NCBI GenBank assembly: GCA_964030475.1
Contig: CAXIPT010000001.1
Location: 724,229-788,228, forward strand
Direction of reading: 5' to 3'
DNA length: 64,000 nucleotides
DNA from: Tethya wilhelma
Lineage: Eukaryota; Porifera; Demospongiae; Tethyida; Tethyidae
The first letter of the stretch is position 1. Each line of letters starts with the position of its first letter. Below the pieces are notes generated by a model. The model made no database searches. It saw nothing but the letters and a program-made list of their open reading frames with translations, and was not told the origin of the DNA. Both the position numbers and the translations under genes were made by a program. Shown here in pieces: positions 1 through 12,906 of this stretch.

Positions 1-3000
1 GACTTGTTTTATGTCATGTGACCTGTGACGTCACGTGCAACAGGTCTATTTGCAATGATTATTTTATTGTTGCTGACTCACATTAGCAATAGAACCTTGA
101 TACCACATAATTAACCCTTGAAGACAGTGCATATGGTTTGTGTACCACTGTACCTGTTGAAAACCAAGTAAACCAAATACTGTATTAATAGATTGAGATA
201 ATTTATATGATACTGAATCGTTTCTCTGCTCCAAAGTTAAGTCGTGCTATGCATGTGTGGAGGATTACAGTAGTTGTTTTGTCTGTCTGTCCTATCGAAA
301 TCTCAAGAAAGGCGGTTCTAGCAACAAAATTGATGGTGACTTATGTTCATAACTCCGCATATGATCTTGTAGAAATATATTTTGCTATCCAAAACGCTGT
401 AGTTGCTGATATTTGAGATTTTTGTGCTTCTTTGAGTGCTACCTACATACGGAAGTTTCAAGGCCACACTTATTGATCTAGTGTGCATTATTTAGATTCC
501 ATGTTGGTGCATGCTGCTACGTATGGTCTGGCTAGCAAGACTACGATGCTTCTCAAGCTGCTTGGCTGTAGCTAAGTGTTAATCAGTGATGCTTGGGCAC
601 CACGGCAAGCCAGAAGGGTTGGTGGCCTACTTTTTATGTAAGCATATAGATGTATACTGCTACTAGGGGGTTTGCACGGCTATGATATTCTATCATCCTC
701 AACCTCAGCCTTGCATAGCTATAGATCAAAGGGCATTATATCATAATCTTGCATATAATAATTTTATCGAAGTGTTGAGCTAGTTGAGTGCCAAGGCTTG
801 TGCACCAATGGTGCCTTCATTATGATGGTTAAACTAGCTACTAGTGGAAAATGGGTGTATAAGAGCAATATGTCAGCTAATGATTTTTTTTCTTGTTTCT
901 CGTATAGCTATCATGATAGCATTATGGTGGAGGCGAGCTATCCTCCTTTATACTCAACTAGTTGGGGCTGGTCTTAGACTATCCTGTAATAAAATTTGAT
1001 GCTGATTCACGTGAACCAAGTCCGAAGTCTGTGCCGCTTTTAGTTTTTGAGATACAAGTGTCCGAATTTGATGGTGGACGAACATCGGTGGCTTACTCTA
1101 TACAGTGCAGATCCTTTCTATTCATGGCTATGTTCCTGTTTGTACCAAGTCAGTAGTTTGTTTTATCATAATAAACAGTGGGAATTTTTTCCTTTAATAA
1201 CTCCTGCAAACTGATCTGAGTGGGTGAAGACCATCCCATGTGATGAGTTTAAAAATTATCATTTTAGTATCAATTTAGAATGTTTTCTTTTGTTCTATTT
1301 TTGACTCGTCTTTGTTAGTTTAAGCTTTTTGTTTAGAATATCCACATCAGATGACAGAAAAGGATGTTTGGAGATGTACATGTGCTTGAAAGCAAACATG
1401 CATAGTAGTGGTAGCGGATGTTATGTGATGTAATTATTATGTCATGCTATATTAGAACTTCCAGGGAAACTAGATAGTGGAAATAAACTGGTTCTGAGAA
1501 CAATGACATACAGCCAGGCCAGTATACATACTAGAGACATGGACCTATATACAAATCAATGCTGTCAGCTGAGCATTGTGCATAATAGCTGTTAAACAAA
1601 CTGTTAACGATTATAAATCTTAAAATTATTTGCTACATGTGTACATGTGAGTTTCAAATGAAGTCTTCATGATCTTCTGATCTCCTCTAACAGCTAGCTA
1701 CAAGTAACCAGACAGTCAACTTATGATTGTGTACAATGTAAATTTATACCCTTGCATAGAATTCTCCCCATAATAACGTACATTGTTCTTGTGCAATACT
1801 GATAATTGAAGGATCACCAGATCTGTCTATGATTACATGCCAGTGTGAGTCATACCACTCTCTTGCATGATCTTTGTTTCTTATAAATACTACAGCATCC
1901 ATAGTTGATGAGTTTTATAGTCAGTATTTGTGAGTAAGTGTTTACTATACATCAACCTTTAGCTTAGATTGCCTCCTGTAAGTTGTTTGGTACTGTATGC
2001 CATAGTTGAGTTGTCACTAAATTTTAGTTGAATTCCATTAATTGCATAACTTGTGACATAAGTACTGTAGCCTAATTATTTATAAATTCTGTATTGTAGA
2101 TTAATATTTAGGTGACAATCATGTGTCAGTGTGCTACTCTGGTGTGCTACACGATCACTGTCTCACTGCATGTCTCAATATATTCTATTTTCTCAAAGTG
2201 TGCATGTCTCTCAAGTCTGTGGTTTGCTATGTACACCAACTAACAATGATTGGTTTCTAGTGTGGTCTAATGATACTCCTCATCAAGAAGCAACACTCAA
2301 TATTGACAACCATAGCCTAATACATTTTCCATGTATTTGTAAATCATTTTTCATGCATGAGGTTGCTCACTACACAACTGGAGACCTAGTTATAATGTTA
2401 TGCAATGAGCAAGCAAAACGTGACAATGAATTGTCAAGTTAGTAAACTATTCAAGACTGTGTATGACCATATGTGGAAGTTTCCAGTAGGGCCCACGATT
2501 CCAAGTCCCGTGCACCGGAGGTAGCCCTCCTATCCTGTCATGGGAATAATAATTATTGGTATGGAGACTATAGCTGTCTATTCATTGAGTTTATATTTTA
2601 CTGAATAGCAGTTGACAAATCATCCCTCGTTGTGACTCCCAGTGAGCCAGAATTGGTAAACCATCCCTTTTTGCAGCCCCCTCTCAATTGATGAGATGTC
2701 CCTACTCAGAAGTGAGCCTTTAGTTAGTGTGTAATGATGTGTCCTTGTGTAGGTGTACAGGTATGCACCGATGTGTATAGTCACTGCCCTGGTATGCACG
2801 TTGTGCTATATGTTGTGAGTGTAAGTGTGTGTGTAGACATTGAAAGTGTTTATGAAGACTCTCAGCTAGTTGTTTTAAACAAGTAGTTTTAAGCCAATGG
2901 GCCCCATTCGTTGTGCAATGCCTCATTGGTGTCATTATGATGTAATGTTGATTTAGAGGTGTACTTTGATGGCGGGTGTTTAAAAGTTGGTCCCTATGTC

Positions 3001-3493
3001 ATTTAATCTGTGTGACAGTAAGCCACAATAAACATCCATTGTCCTTTAACTACATTCATAAGGCTAGCATACCACCCTAATCACCCTCAGGGGGGAATAT
3101 GCAACAACAAACAAACAAACAAGATAAAATGTCAGTGTAAGTTGTTTTAGCAACCAAAGGGTTTGTTTGAGTAGGCAGACGTATGTACATCCATTCTGTT
3201 ATCTTTATTCTAGTCCTAGAGATATCTAGTACTTTAGGTACACACACTTCCGCTATCACCATCACCATCACCACCCACCTCAACTGCTGCAGAGTTTGAG
3301 GTAGAATAAAAGGAACAGAAAGTTTCCACGAAAACCACAGAAACATCCCAGCAAAAAATACAATAACAACCTCAGCAGAAACTCTCAGAGCTAAGGAGAC
3401 TCTAAGACCACGATATCATAACCATCCCGCAACGATTCGGAATTTTACGAACATTTTTGTGAACCGAAACCACATCTTAATCGAACGATCATC
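1..3493. other. Intergenic, no gene recognised
   Basis: No open frame here has a recognisable domain, a convincing splice structure or coding-like composition. A 103-codon frame at 2131-2442 (+) is the longest; its translation matches no family I know and it is best treated as chance. The last 400 bases run into the 5' region of the CUB-like gene that starts at 3494. Confidence 0.6.
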
Positions 3494-4368
3494 ATGACTA
3501 CTACTGCTATTGCCTCTCTTCTAGTGTGTGCACTTGTTCTCCACACTGCAGTTGGACAGACTTGCAACTGCTTCGAAAAAGGTACAAGGAAAGTAACATT
3601 TAGAGAGTGCCGGAAGAGGGTTGCAGACTGGAGAAACCACACCCACAATGACATCCAACTGGTCGGCGACTGCCTACCATCAGTACCAGTCAAGTAAGTC
3701 CATTAAAGGCACACCCTCATGATTTGTTTATTTATTGAATGTGTGCTATTTTTACAAACTAATAACGATTTATTTACTCCCGTACAAACAGTGAGATGAG
3801 GTGCTACAAGTGGCGCACAGCCGAACAGTGTAGCAAAGGTCACCATTTTCGTTGCCAGTATAACCCTCGACCTCACATTGAGCAGGAGTTCCTTGTGACC
3901 CCTAGATCAGTGACCCTCTACTCCCCTGGATTCAACAACAATGTCCCAGTTTACTACAACTACAACTTCTGTGTCTACAACATATCTCTGGACTGTGGTG
4001 ATTATGAAATCAGTGTCAGCTCCAAGACACCATCACCCACTGACAACCGTGGTAGGAGGGTTCTACCTGAAGAAGACACATGCCAGGACTATCTCTGGTT
4101 GAGCACAGGGGCAAATGAGCCATCCCAAACTATTTGTTTGAGAGATATTGTGAATGATGGTCAAGGCTTTCACATAAATCTTTCCACCTCATCATTTGTG
4201 GCTGTTCTGTGGAGCAATCAGGAGAAATGCTCAGGTAACTTTGAGTTGGAGGCTACGTGTACAACGATACCTCTACCAGTCAGAGAGAGGGAGACCAAGG
4301 GTAAGGATGGTGAAGAGGAAACCTCTGGAGACAACAGGGTGGACTCCATCGGCAGTGATCATTTCTGA
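3494..4368 (+). CDS. Secreted CUB-like protein, two exons
   Basis: The exons are 3494-3693 and 3792-4368, with a GTAAGT donor and an ACAG acceptor. Together they give 777 nt, 258 aa. The first 20 or so residues are a clear signal peptide (IASLLVCALVLHTAVG), so the product should enter the secretory pathway. A short Cys-rich stretch (CNCF, later DCLP) follows, then the motif CYKWRTAEQC at the start of exon 2. The rest looks like a CUB domain: LYSPGFNNN, then FCVYNISLDC, DYLWLS and a terminal C-x-GNFELEATC. The tail is charged and low-complexity. A paralog at 29704-30665 (-) has the same intron phase and a second exon of the same length. The CUB assignment rests on spacing of conserved residues, and ligand and role are unknown. 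The ATG was chosen because it opens the signal peptide. Confidence 0.8.
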
Positions 4369-5725
4369 TTCATTAATTCAGTCAACTTGTGTGTGATGGC
4401 AATAACAATAATTAACAATATCCATTGGAATGCATGTTTTTATTCATAATCTCTAAGTTTTACCACATCCTGTACATAATTTTTACAGAAAATGAAAACA
4501 GTGAAATATTAATATTAATGCAGCCAGAGAAGATGTGACATGCATGTGCACACATGTTGATTCATGTGACCACAGTAGTTTGCTATTGGAGTTACAGTGC
4601 TCGTGTGACGTCGACTGTGTGCTTACATGTTAGAGTTAGCAAAAGGCATTTCTTGACCGTGTCGTACTTCCTTGAAAATATTAATACTAGTGCGTGTGAG
4701 CACAATGTGGCCATACAATTGGGTGGTAATGTAATTAAAAGGACTAAAACAGGACATTGCATACTAAGCACATCTTTGGCATAAGTGTCCATTGTGCCAA
4801 GAAGCAAACTTAATTTATTATCAGTACTGACATATATGTGCTGGTTGCTGGCTTACTACATGGGCCAGACTAGCTATAGCTGTTATGAGTGAGATAATAT
4901 TACTGTCACCACTTTGATAGGATGATGAGCTGAGAGAGATGCCATGATGGATCTGGTGACTACTGATCATAGGAAGAGTACACATAGTCACATACCATGG
5001 AGTCAATACTATCTATTCACACACATACAAAGTGGCACTGGCTGTCTGTCCTTGTGTAGACTACCACACCCTGCAATTACAATAGAGGAGTGATGCTTGT
5101 CTCAAACAACCAATTTGCCAACTAACAAGCTTTTGGGAAACTTGCTAATAATTAAATTGCCGAAAATTGCTTTCTACAATCAAAAAGCACCAAAGTTGAC
5201 CACATAACATAACCTTAACTCTCGTGCGATCAACAAGCAATCACGCTCACTGATATCATGCTATGATGTCATATGATGTCATATGATTGTATACAATATC
5301 AGTGGTATAACCCACATGTTAACTTATATTAAGTTAGTGCATAGACTTGAGCTCCATACATACGAGTTGTAAGTATACTAGGTAGGACTAGATCTACGTA
5401 CATGTACATAATTTTATTAATATTAATTAACCATGCACTGAATAGTGTACTTAATTGTTCCTGCGAACTAAATAGTATAATAATATTATTACTATAAAAT
5501 GGGTCGCTGATGAGGGCAGATCTGAAATCTCCAAAATTATAGCCAATATTATAATTATGGCTAATATTAATTTTATAATTCAAAACATGGTAATAACATT
5601 ATTAATGTAGAAAATATTCATTATGTTATACTAAAATCCAAAACTATAACATGTTTGAAGGAGTTTACAAACATTCAAAATTTATACACTCTGGTTTCTC
5701 ATAGTAAAATAAAGAATCTTTATCA
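4369..5725. other. Intergenic, 3' flank, no gene seen
   Basis: This stretch lies between two convergent genes. It is AT-rich, contains only short frames without domain signal, and probably holds the 3' UTRs of both neighbours. Confidence 0.6.
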
Positions 5726-8700
5726 TTAGGTACACTTTTTTTCACGTATGGTCTTGGCGATTTGGCCCTGTCCCTCCTCCTCCAGTATTGCAGCCAGCAC
5801 ATTCCACGTGAGATCATCACCATAGGGGTACTCTTCCAAGACCTTGTTGACATGGTACTCTCGTCTCAACCATGCCAGCACTATCGTCATACAGAGGCCT
5901 TGGTCTGGGTATTTATCAACCTCATGAGGATCCAAGCCTGATGCTACACCAAAGGCCCTCAGCTGAATGTTGGTCAGTGTCCGTAGGTATCTCGTTATTT
6001 TAGAAGCATCATTGACCTCAATTTTAACCACTCGTTCTGCAATGATTATAAAATGTGCATGGTATTAAAATTGTATCATTATAATAATGTGAATAGTAGC
6101 CTATAGCCTCAGTACATACTACTGTTCCCAGGCTCTCATAAATCATGATCCTTATAATAATGGGGTAATGAAAGAAAGTAGTTCAAATAATTTATGCACT
6201 CGTCAAAGATTGAGCTAGACCTTTTTCCATCCTTAGCTCAAGAGACCACATACCCACTAACTAGAACTAAACAAAATCAGTGGACTGACATCACATGCCA
6301 ATGGGAGTATCTAGATGGGCTATAGGCCATGGAGTAGCATAGCCGTATACCGCTTAATTTTTGTGGTACTTAACTTTCGCGGTTTTCGTGGATCGAACGT
6401 TATGATCTTATCTGCGAAAATTGTTCAACGAAAAATTGCGTGCTCATATGCATGCGCACACGAATGATATCAATCCGCGAAACTTATTCAACGAAAATTT
6501 GCAATAGCGCGATTCGCGAAAATTAAGTAACCTCGTAAATTTAGCGGTATACGGTATGGCCAGTTGGTACTGTAATTACAAAAATTTAATTGTGGTAAAG
6601 ATTGTCAATGTAACAAATCAACAATTTGTGTATATAATATATATATTATATTATAGGAACATAATATTATACAAAAGGCCTAGTAGGCTGAGGAATCAGG
6701 CTACAGCTTTCAATGTATGAAAATTCAGGATCATATTTACACAAGTAATAAAAATTTCAAAAAAAATAAGCAGTGTAGGAATGGGCAGGGCGTTAAAAAG
6801 TATTGGAACAAGGCATGGTCTCAATTTTGGCACATGACTACTTCATTTATATTCTTGATCTCAAATATGGATCCTCAGTGTTCAGCAAACTACCGTATAG
6901 CACAAAATATTGGCGGGAATAAAATTTGGCGGATTGTCAAAAATTTCATGATTGGCGGATTTTATTTTGGCGTTAGCGCTCGCAGCAATTAATACACGTA
7001 TTCATGGGCATGGGCAAAAATGACTGTTTGGCAGATTTAATATTGGCGATCCTTACCAAACCGCCAATCCGCCAATATTAAAATCCGCCAAATTTTTGTG
7101 CTATACGGTAAAGCTACTTTGTGGGAGTTAGCCAGACTCTGGGATATCTGACCAATGAATAGTGATTCAACAACTATGTTACTTTTCTATAATAAAAAAT
7201 AATAATGCCACATCTCTCAAAAACTTAGCAGAAGTTTAAGAAAGACTTGGTTTAGGAGGACTACCTTCAGCCTCTGGTGTAGCACCAATATCCTTTGGTA
7301 GACCATTTGGTGTAGCTCCTTCATGCACTGATGTACCATTTTGTGTAGGACCATTACCATCTGGTGCCGGGGGTGCTAATATGGTGCACAGGGTCTGTTT
7401 TTTATCTGTATTAATTATTGTACAAAATGAAAATTTTGATTATGCATGGAAAAGAGAAAGGAGTTAGAGGATCAAAGCAAACTTGTGGTTAGATTGACCA
7501 CTTATTTAACCACATGCACCAAACTAAATTTGGGGAAAACAAGCTGGGGGCTCACCCTCTGTATTTAATACTGACAGTAATTTTAGTGTATGTTCCTGAA
7601 TGGTGAGGTATTAGGACAGCAAAGGTGAAGTAGGTCATACAGAAATCAAACAAAGGGCATGCAACTGCTTGTGCCACTGTCACAGCAAGAATAGTGTCAG
7701 TGAGATTCATACATATTATGTATAAGTAAAGCAGGCTCCTGGTAACTGTACATGTAACCTTCTATAACATGTAAATCACCTTTGTAGACAGTTTCAAGAA
7801 ACTCTATATCTTCCACTGAAGGAACAAGAGCAAGATTTTGGTTGTGAATTCTCCTCAGTACTTGTTTTTCTTTGTCAGAAAGAGACTTATCATCCTCTAC
7901 CACTTGCAGATCTTGATAGTGTGAGTACTCGTCCTTCAGCCATTCCTTTTTAAACCTATACAATAATTATGGATACAAAGTCATAATCAAACACGGTAAC
8001 TTGATTTCAAACAATACTCAGCAATCTATGACCGTACAGGCCTGCACACATGCAATAAAGAAAGCATGCATGGTATAACTGACCAGTAGTGCATCATACT
8101 GTTGGGATCATATTCTCTTCCCTTGCCCCGTTTCTGATTGATGCCCCACTGTTGTTCAAATGCAACTTGAGTGAGACTTGGATTCTGGAGTCGGTGATCA
8201 TGGTACATTTTTGTCATGCTTAAAAACTCGCCAGCAATTTTCCAAAACTCAGGACGTTGGTGCTCATGTCCCAGACCCAGAGCATGGCCAAACTCATGAG
8301 TAACAACATGTTTGTTGTATATATTGTCTCCATTAGAAAGGTCGAGCCACATGGTGGCTTCTGTAGGCTTCTTATTGGCATCCGTTCCTAACTCAGTGAA
8401 ATTCCCACGGAATATTTTATTACCATTTGCATCCACACCATCTGTAATTGCATGTAAATGAAAATATTACGCAAGCTTGGCTACCTAATATTGTCCTTCT
8501 CACACCAGCCACATGTATGCCGTTGGGAACGAGGCTACGTTAAAAGTAATATGATTTCAAAGAGTATACTATAAAAGAATGTATGCATGTATAATTAAAA
8601 ATCTTACCCCAGAACCTCACACGGATGTCAGAGTCTTCTAAGCTATCAGCTTCAACAAACTTGGGTATTCCATCGTATTGGTCATTCCAAATGTTGGCCA

Positions 8701-8899
8701 ATTTCAGTATCTTACGCCGATTGACAGGGTGATTATCTATTTTCCAAGCCACGGGGATGTCTTGCATGAACCAAACAGACAGTTCAGACTTTCCCTTCCA
8801 AACCTTGTTACCTGGGGTAACACCAGCCAATGCTGTCCCAGGAACACCTGGTCCACTGGTTGTCACGAGATCAGAAAAACAAAACGATATTGGAGGTCT
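5726..8899 (-). CDS. Astacin-like metallopeptidase with C-terminal Death domain, 5' end not found
   Basis: Five exons read in one frame: 8608-8899, 8084-8441, 7780-7955, 7265-7405 and 5726-6036 (1278 nt, 425 aa). The second exon carries the zinc site HEFGHALGLGHEHQRPE and a Met-turn YDPNSMMHYW, the pattern of M12A astacins and related metzincins. Exon four is a Pro/Gly/Thr-rich linker. The last exon is a Death domain (LTWNVLAAILEEEG near its end) of the kind that mediates homotypic interaction in signalling complexes. No signal peptide or start codon is visible: the model begins at a good acceptor at 8900, so at least one 5' exon is missing. The paralog at 12907-24741 shares the lengths of the first three exons exactly (292, 358 and 176 nt). 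Peptidase and adaptor modules in one chain suggest a cytoplasmic enzyme, which is unusual for astacins. That inference depends on the missing N-terminus. Confidence 0.8.
6343..6554. mobile_element. MITE with CCGTATACCGC ends
   Basis: The left end reads CCGTATACCGCTTAATTT and the right end is its inverted copy, GCGGTATACGG. The inside repeats short AAAATTCGCG-like words and has no coding capacity. It sits in the last intron of the metallopeptidase-Death gene. Its outer bases resemble those of the elements at 6891, 8992 and 25787. Confidence 0.75.
6741..6848 (+). repeat. Dispersed ~105-bp repeat, copy 1
   Basis: It runs from an ACAAGTAATAAAAATTTCAA start to a GGCACATGACTACTTCATTT end. Related copies occur at 13763-13862, 19092-19200 (inverted) and 26988-27094. 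It is noncoding. Confidence 0.8.
6891..7110. mobile_element. MITE with TACCGTATAGCACAAAA ends
   Basis: Terminal inverted repeats of about 25 bp: TACCGTATAGCACAAAA on the left and TTTTTGTGCTATACGGTA on the right, followed inward by TTGGCGG-type words. The TA at each end could be the target duplication of a Tc1/mariner-type element. The element is internally palindromic and noncoding, and lies in the last intron of the metallopeptidase gene. Confidence 0.8.
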
Positions 8900-10713
8900 C
8901 TGTATGCATAAGATAATCACAATGCACTCCAACAAAGCCCATCCACCATTTCCCCAATACTAAAAAATTAACAAATATAATATTGTACATGTACCGTAGA
9001 TCGGGAAATTTTCGCCGCTATAAATTTTCGCTTGTTTAATTTTCGCGTGTTTAATTTTCGCCACTTTGACCGATTCGGTAAAGATCACTAAATTTTCGCG
9101 CGTTTAATTTTCGCCACTCGCGCACGTGGCGAAAATTTTTTTAACGCCGAAAATTTCCCGATCTATGGTATATATGTATTATGTATGGTATAGTGCTGAT
9201 CTAGCCTCATTCCAGGCACTCCCACACAAGTATGCATTGTGGGTTCCACAATGTACACAAGCAGACATAAATCAAGGCAGCTTGCCAGTTACATCTAGGT
9301 GACTATATAAACTCATTCTTCATATTATATACTATCAGACATATGCTATAGCAGGACTAAACTATAATGCTATTATCAATGCCATCTGATTTACACAACT
9401 ATGGAAAGTTTTGCAGAGTATAAAAGGCTCTCTGCACTTCTTTCTTCCGGGAGGAGAAAGGCTTGGGAAGTAGACTGTAATTCGTTCATGGTATACATTA
9501 ATTGTAAGTATAGCAATAGAGCGATAGAGTGGGTGCAATTATGTCATCAAAAAAAAGGTATTTTGAGTGATACTAGAAACAAAATTTTGTCATACAGAAG
9601 TGAATGAAGAGCACCTATGGTGCACAAGCCTCGGCGCACTTATATAGCTAGCATTCATAACATTGTGTACAAAAGAACCTAGACAATGAGTATACTGAGA
9701 CCCATGCAGATAAGTAGATTAGGTATCGGCCTAGTCTATCCCATGGCACCTTGAAATGGCAAAATAATTCCCAATTGACCTGCCATGGGCCATCAAGGAC
9801 ATCAGCTTACTGAGCTGTAGTCAGTGAGCCTGGCTGCCTAGTGAAACTGACTCAGTGCGACAGACTGAAATTGCATGATTGAATCAGTGGTAAGTTGACT
9901 TGTAACGGCGATTTATATTTCACTGATATATGATGTGAAATAAGTATCTGCAGTGTAACTGGTTTTGCATGACAGGTCACACTCATCATAGTAGTTGCTA
10001 CTGCTGCTGGCAGCCTGTCAAACAGTGAAGTCACTTTACTGATAAAAAACACACCAGCATAGGCCAATATCTAAGCTCAGTACTATCAAGTTATGCATGA
10101 TAGTTCTACAGAGTGCTATTTCACTTGAGTTACTAACCTGAACAAGCTAAAGATTCAGTGAAACTGGCCAATAAAAGTGATACTAACATTCGTACCATTG
10201 GAACAGCAGGTCCATCACTAGCACTCTGCCTTTGCTCTGCATGCTGCCCACTGTGTTTCTAGATAACGCACACCACATGGGGCGTGATCGATGGGTGCGG
10301 TTTCGAAGCCAAAGCGCTCAGAATTGTACAAAAGCCTCAGATCTCAGAAACTACAGCGTTTTGCAAGATTCTACACATCAAATTTCAAGATAATTTCGAT
10401 TCATGAACGTAAGTACCTTCCATTTTGACTCTAGAGCTGCCGTTCTTCAGATAATTTAGTAACAGACACACACACAAAACGACTACCGTAACCCTCTGCA
10501 CGTGCTACGCACGCGCCGAGGCTTAATTACACCTGCCTGGTTTTCACGTACCACTCCTGTACATTTGCCACCATTTGGATTGCACCTACTCTATAGCCAT
10601 ACGGAAGAATCACAACTGTAAACCCAATCTAAAATCATACAGTATACGCCTATCTTATTTGGTCGTAAAAAACTCTCTTTAATATGTACTTCAATAAAAG
10701 CTCTCAAGTCTTG
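8900..10713. other. Noncoding stretch upstream of metallopeptidase gene
   Basis: The missing 5' exon or exons of the metallopeptidase-Death gene should lie here or further upstream, but I could not find a SAM-like or signal-peptide exon on the minus strand. Apart from the MITE at 8992-9170 the content is AT-rich and unassigned. A GC-richer block around 10260-10520 starts with ATAACGCACACCAC, which also occurs at 52937 before the transposase gene, so it may be transposon-derived. Confidence 0.5.
8992..9170. mobile_element. MITE with TACCGTAGATCGGG ends
   Basis: The left end TACCGTAGATCGGGAAATTT is mirrored on the right by AAATTTCCCGATCTATGGTA. Several TTTTCGCC and TTTTCGCG words lie between. 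It is about 179 bp, noncoding, and in the same end-sequence superfamily as the elements at 6343, 6891 and 25787. Confidence 0.8.
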
Positions 10714-10854
10714 TTAATTAAATACCTTGTGCTCTGTAGATGTTTTTTTCTTGCAGTAGATCTGGAAGATAAATATGATGATGATGAGTCCTGCACCAGC
10801 TGTGTACAGGTAAAGCCAGTAGGCAGAGATGAAAGAAGCTGAGAAATCCACCAT
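10714..10854 (-). CDS. Small single-pass membrane protein, 46 aa
   Basis: An ATG at 10854 opens a 46-codon frame ending in TAA at 10714-10716. The protein begins MVDFSASFISAYW, then has a strongly hydrophobic stretch (about residues 11-34, core AGAGLIIIIFIF) followed by QIYCKKK and a polar tail, a typical single-pass segment with a positive cytoplasmic flank. The sequence GTATTTAAT at the end of the frame could instead be a splice donor after EHK, in which case this is only a first exon. It lies head-to-head with the decayed basic-protein gene, with a kappaB-like palindrome 28 bp upstream of the ATG. It matches no family I can name. Confidence 0.5.
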   Translation of the reverse strand: MVDFSASFISAYWLYLYTAGAGLIIIIFIFQIYCKKKTSTEHKVFN

Positions 10855-10881
10855 ATTGTTGTGGGACAGTACACATGTGTA

Positions 10882-10892
10882 GGGGAATCCCC
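10882..10892. promoter_or_regulatory. kappaB-like palindrome GGGGAATCCCC
   Basis: This exact palindrome fits the general Rel/NF-kappaB consensus GGGRNNYYCC. The equivalent position in the intact copy of this region holds GGGGATTCCC at 30780-30789. Binding is not shown. Confidence 0.5.
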
Positions 10893-11011
10893 ACTATAAT
10901 TGCATTCTAATTGAAGCCATCAAAAGCCACCTGGATTTTAGTCTTTCAAGTGGATAATCATATAGACGACAAAGAGGTAAAAGATAGATAGAATCTAATA
11001 TTGTTATAATG

Positions 11012-11066
<55 letters not shown>

Positions 11067-12400
11067 TCTAGCTGAGCAGCAGGTGGACCATCAGAAACCA
11101 ACTATCACTGTCAAATCTAATGCTACCAGTTCTTAGTCTGGCTTAAGAGTCTGGCAAGCCAGACGAGGTAGAATGCACAAGTATATGACGTGCTAACTGT
11201 TTATGTATATAAAAGTACATTATTTCGATATATATAGGTATCCCATTTAATAATATGCACCAAAGAGGCCTATTCCTGGAGCAAATCTACCGATCAAGGC
11301 TCCAAAAGACTGTGCCAAAAGTGTCACTTAGCCTCTGACAGTGTTCCAACGGACTCTAATCACTGCTGCAAATTAAGAAAGACATCTCTCCACCAAGACT
11401 CCCATCACTGCACCCACCATTGTTGCCATATATGGAAACAAGAAACACTGTTGCACCCTCAGACTCGGCAGACGTCTAACCCTCATCAAGTGGTCATAGT
11501 GACAAGTCTACCATCATCAAGCTGAGCTCCTCCACATGTAAGTTGACACTACTCTGGGCTTAGCCTCGTACCCAGGCCACTCCCAGTTCTTAGCCTTGTG
11601 CTTGCTAAAATGGGAGAGCCTGGTACATGTCTTCAGAAGCAGAGATTTGTCACTGATGTGACCAATTAAGAAGTTCAGATTCAGTTGAGTAGGCCAGGCT
11701 ATTTGGAGCATGTCTTGCTAACAAAACTGCCGATTGAGTTGTTACTCATATGGCTAGCAGAATATAAAATTAATACATAGTTGTGTATGTACATAAGTGT
11801 TCGTTTCTGATTCATAATGTTTTTCATGTTGGTATGCAGAAGGATCTACTCTGTTGCTGGAGACAAAACATTTATGTAAAACAAGAAATGACCCTGATCT
11901 CAGAGACATTGGAGACATTGTGTTTCACCATGTAGAATAAGACCCCCATTGTGTTGGTGTTCAGCCTTCTTTCCCCTGTGTGTTCTTAGTTTGATGATCT
12001 TTACCATGTAGTACTGTTGTGGAGATGCAGAGGTAGTATAACAGTGAAGTACCATAAAATTTGCTGAGTCAGCACATACATGATCAAATCCCAATGCAAT
12101 ACCTTGTAGTCACATGACCGGAATATAGTTTATGACCTTGTCAGCTCAGCAAAGGCACTCCACTGTTGTACCTCCTCAGTGATGGTGATATTGTTTACCA
12201 ACCCATCATCTTCTTTGCTTACAGATCACTGGTAATAGAAGTGGTAAACCCAGGAGTGTTAGTGTGAACTCAGCTCTCTCTCCTCTCCTGGCAACCCAAC
12301 AACTCCAGATAACTGCTGCTAAGAAATTGTCAACTCAGCATCCACAATCCGCTAGAGCTGCTCCAACTGCTAGGAAGATTATTAGTATAATGTTATACAT
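10893..12400 (+). pseudogene. Decayed copy of the Ser/Thr-rich basic protein gene
   Basis: This region is colinear with the intact gene at 30839-32752. The shared blocks are a CTAATTGAAGCC word at 10911, a (TC)n tract before the CAGCAGGTGGACCATCAG exon, the CAAAGAGGCCTATTCCTGG exon near 11262, the AAGTCTACCATCATCAAG segment near 11503, the ATGCAGAAGGATC exon near 11835, and the final AGAAGTGGTAAACCCAGGAG exon near 12237. Frames are broken by stops and indels (for example GTGTGAACTCAG where the intact gene has GTGTGGACTCAG), and the last exon ends early. The copy is untranslatable as one protein. Confidence 0.85.
11017..11062. repeat. (TC)n microsatellite
   Basis: An almost pure TC tract. The intact gene has a matching TC tract at 31033-31092 just before its third exon, where it may serve as a polypyrimidine tract, so the two are homologous. 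Confidence 0.9.
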
Positions 12401-12906
12401 TATCCACAATTTCATAATTATTTATAATGATATTATTATAATAATATTGTATCAGTCAATAATCTATTCACACAGAATGTCAAAATTAATTAAGTGCCAC
12501 TGGGTCCTTAATTATTGTGTACGCTATCACACAGTGGATTAAAGTAGAAGAATGACTCCTAGTGTCTGAAACGACCATGCAAATATTTCTATGCACTTCA
12601 TGGCAGTGGTGAAGGGTGGAGAGGCCTCAACCTATGTACAGTGGGGGCAATAGTGCAATTGCAACAAGAGCTTGCTAAGCTAATTTGTCATACTTGTAAC
12701 GTTAACCAAAGTACGCAGTCATAAGAATTAGGAAGAACATTATTATTAACAACACATTCATGGATGCCATTCTTAGCTAATTATAATATACATTCATACA
12801 ATAAAAAAATAACATGTTTCAAGGAGTTAGTACAAAATACATGGCATAATATTGTTTTCTTAGTAAAAGAATGTTTAGTTTTCTAATACCATCCGGAATA
12901 ACTATT

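Noticed and set aside
2131..2442. 103-codon + strand frame
   Set aside because: No recognisable domain or neighbouring exon; probably chance.
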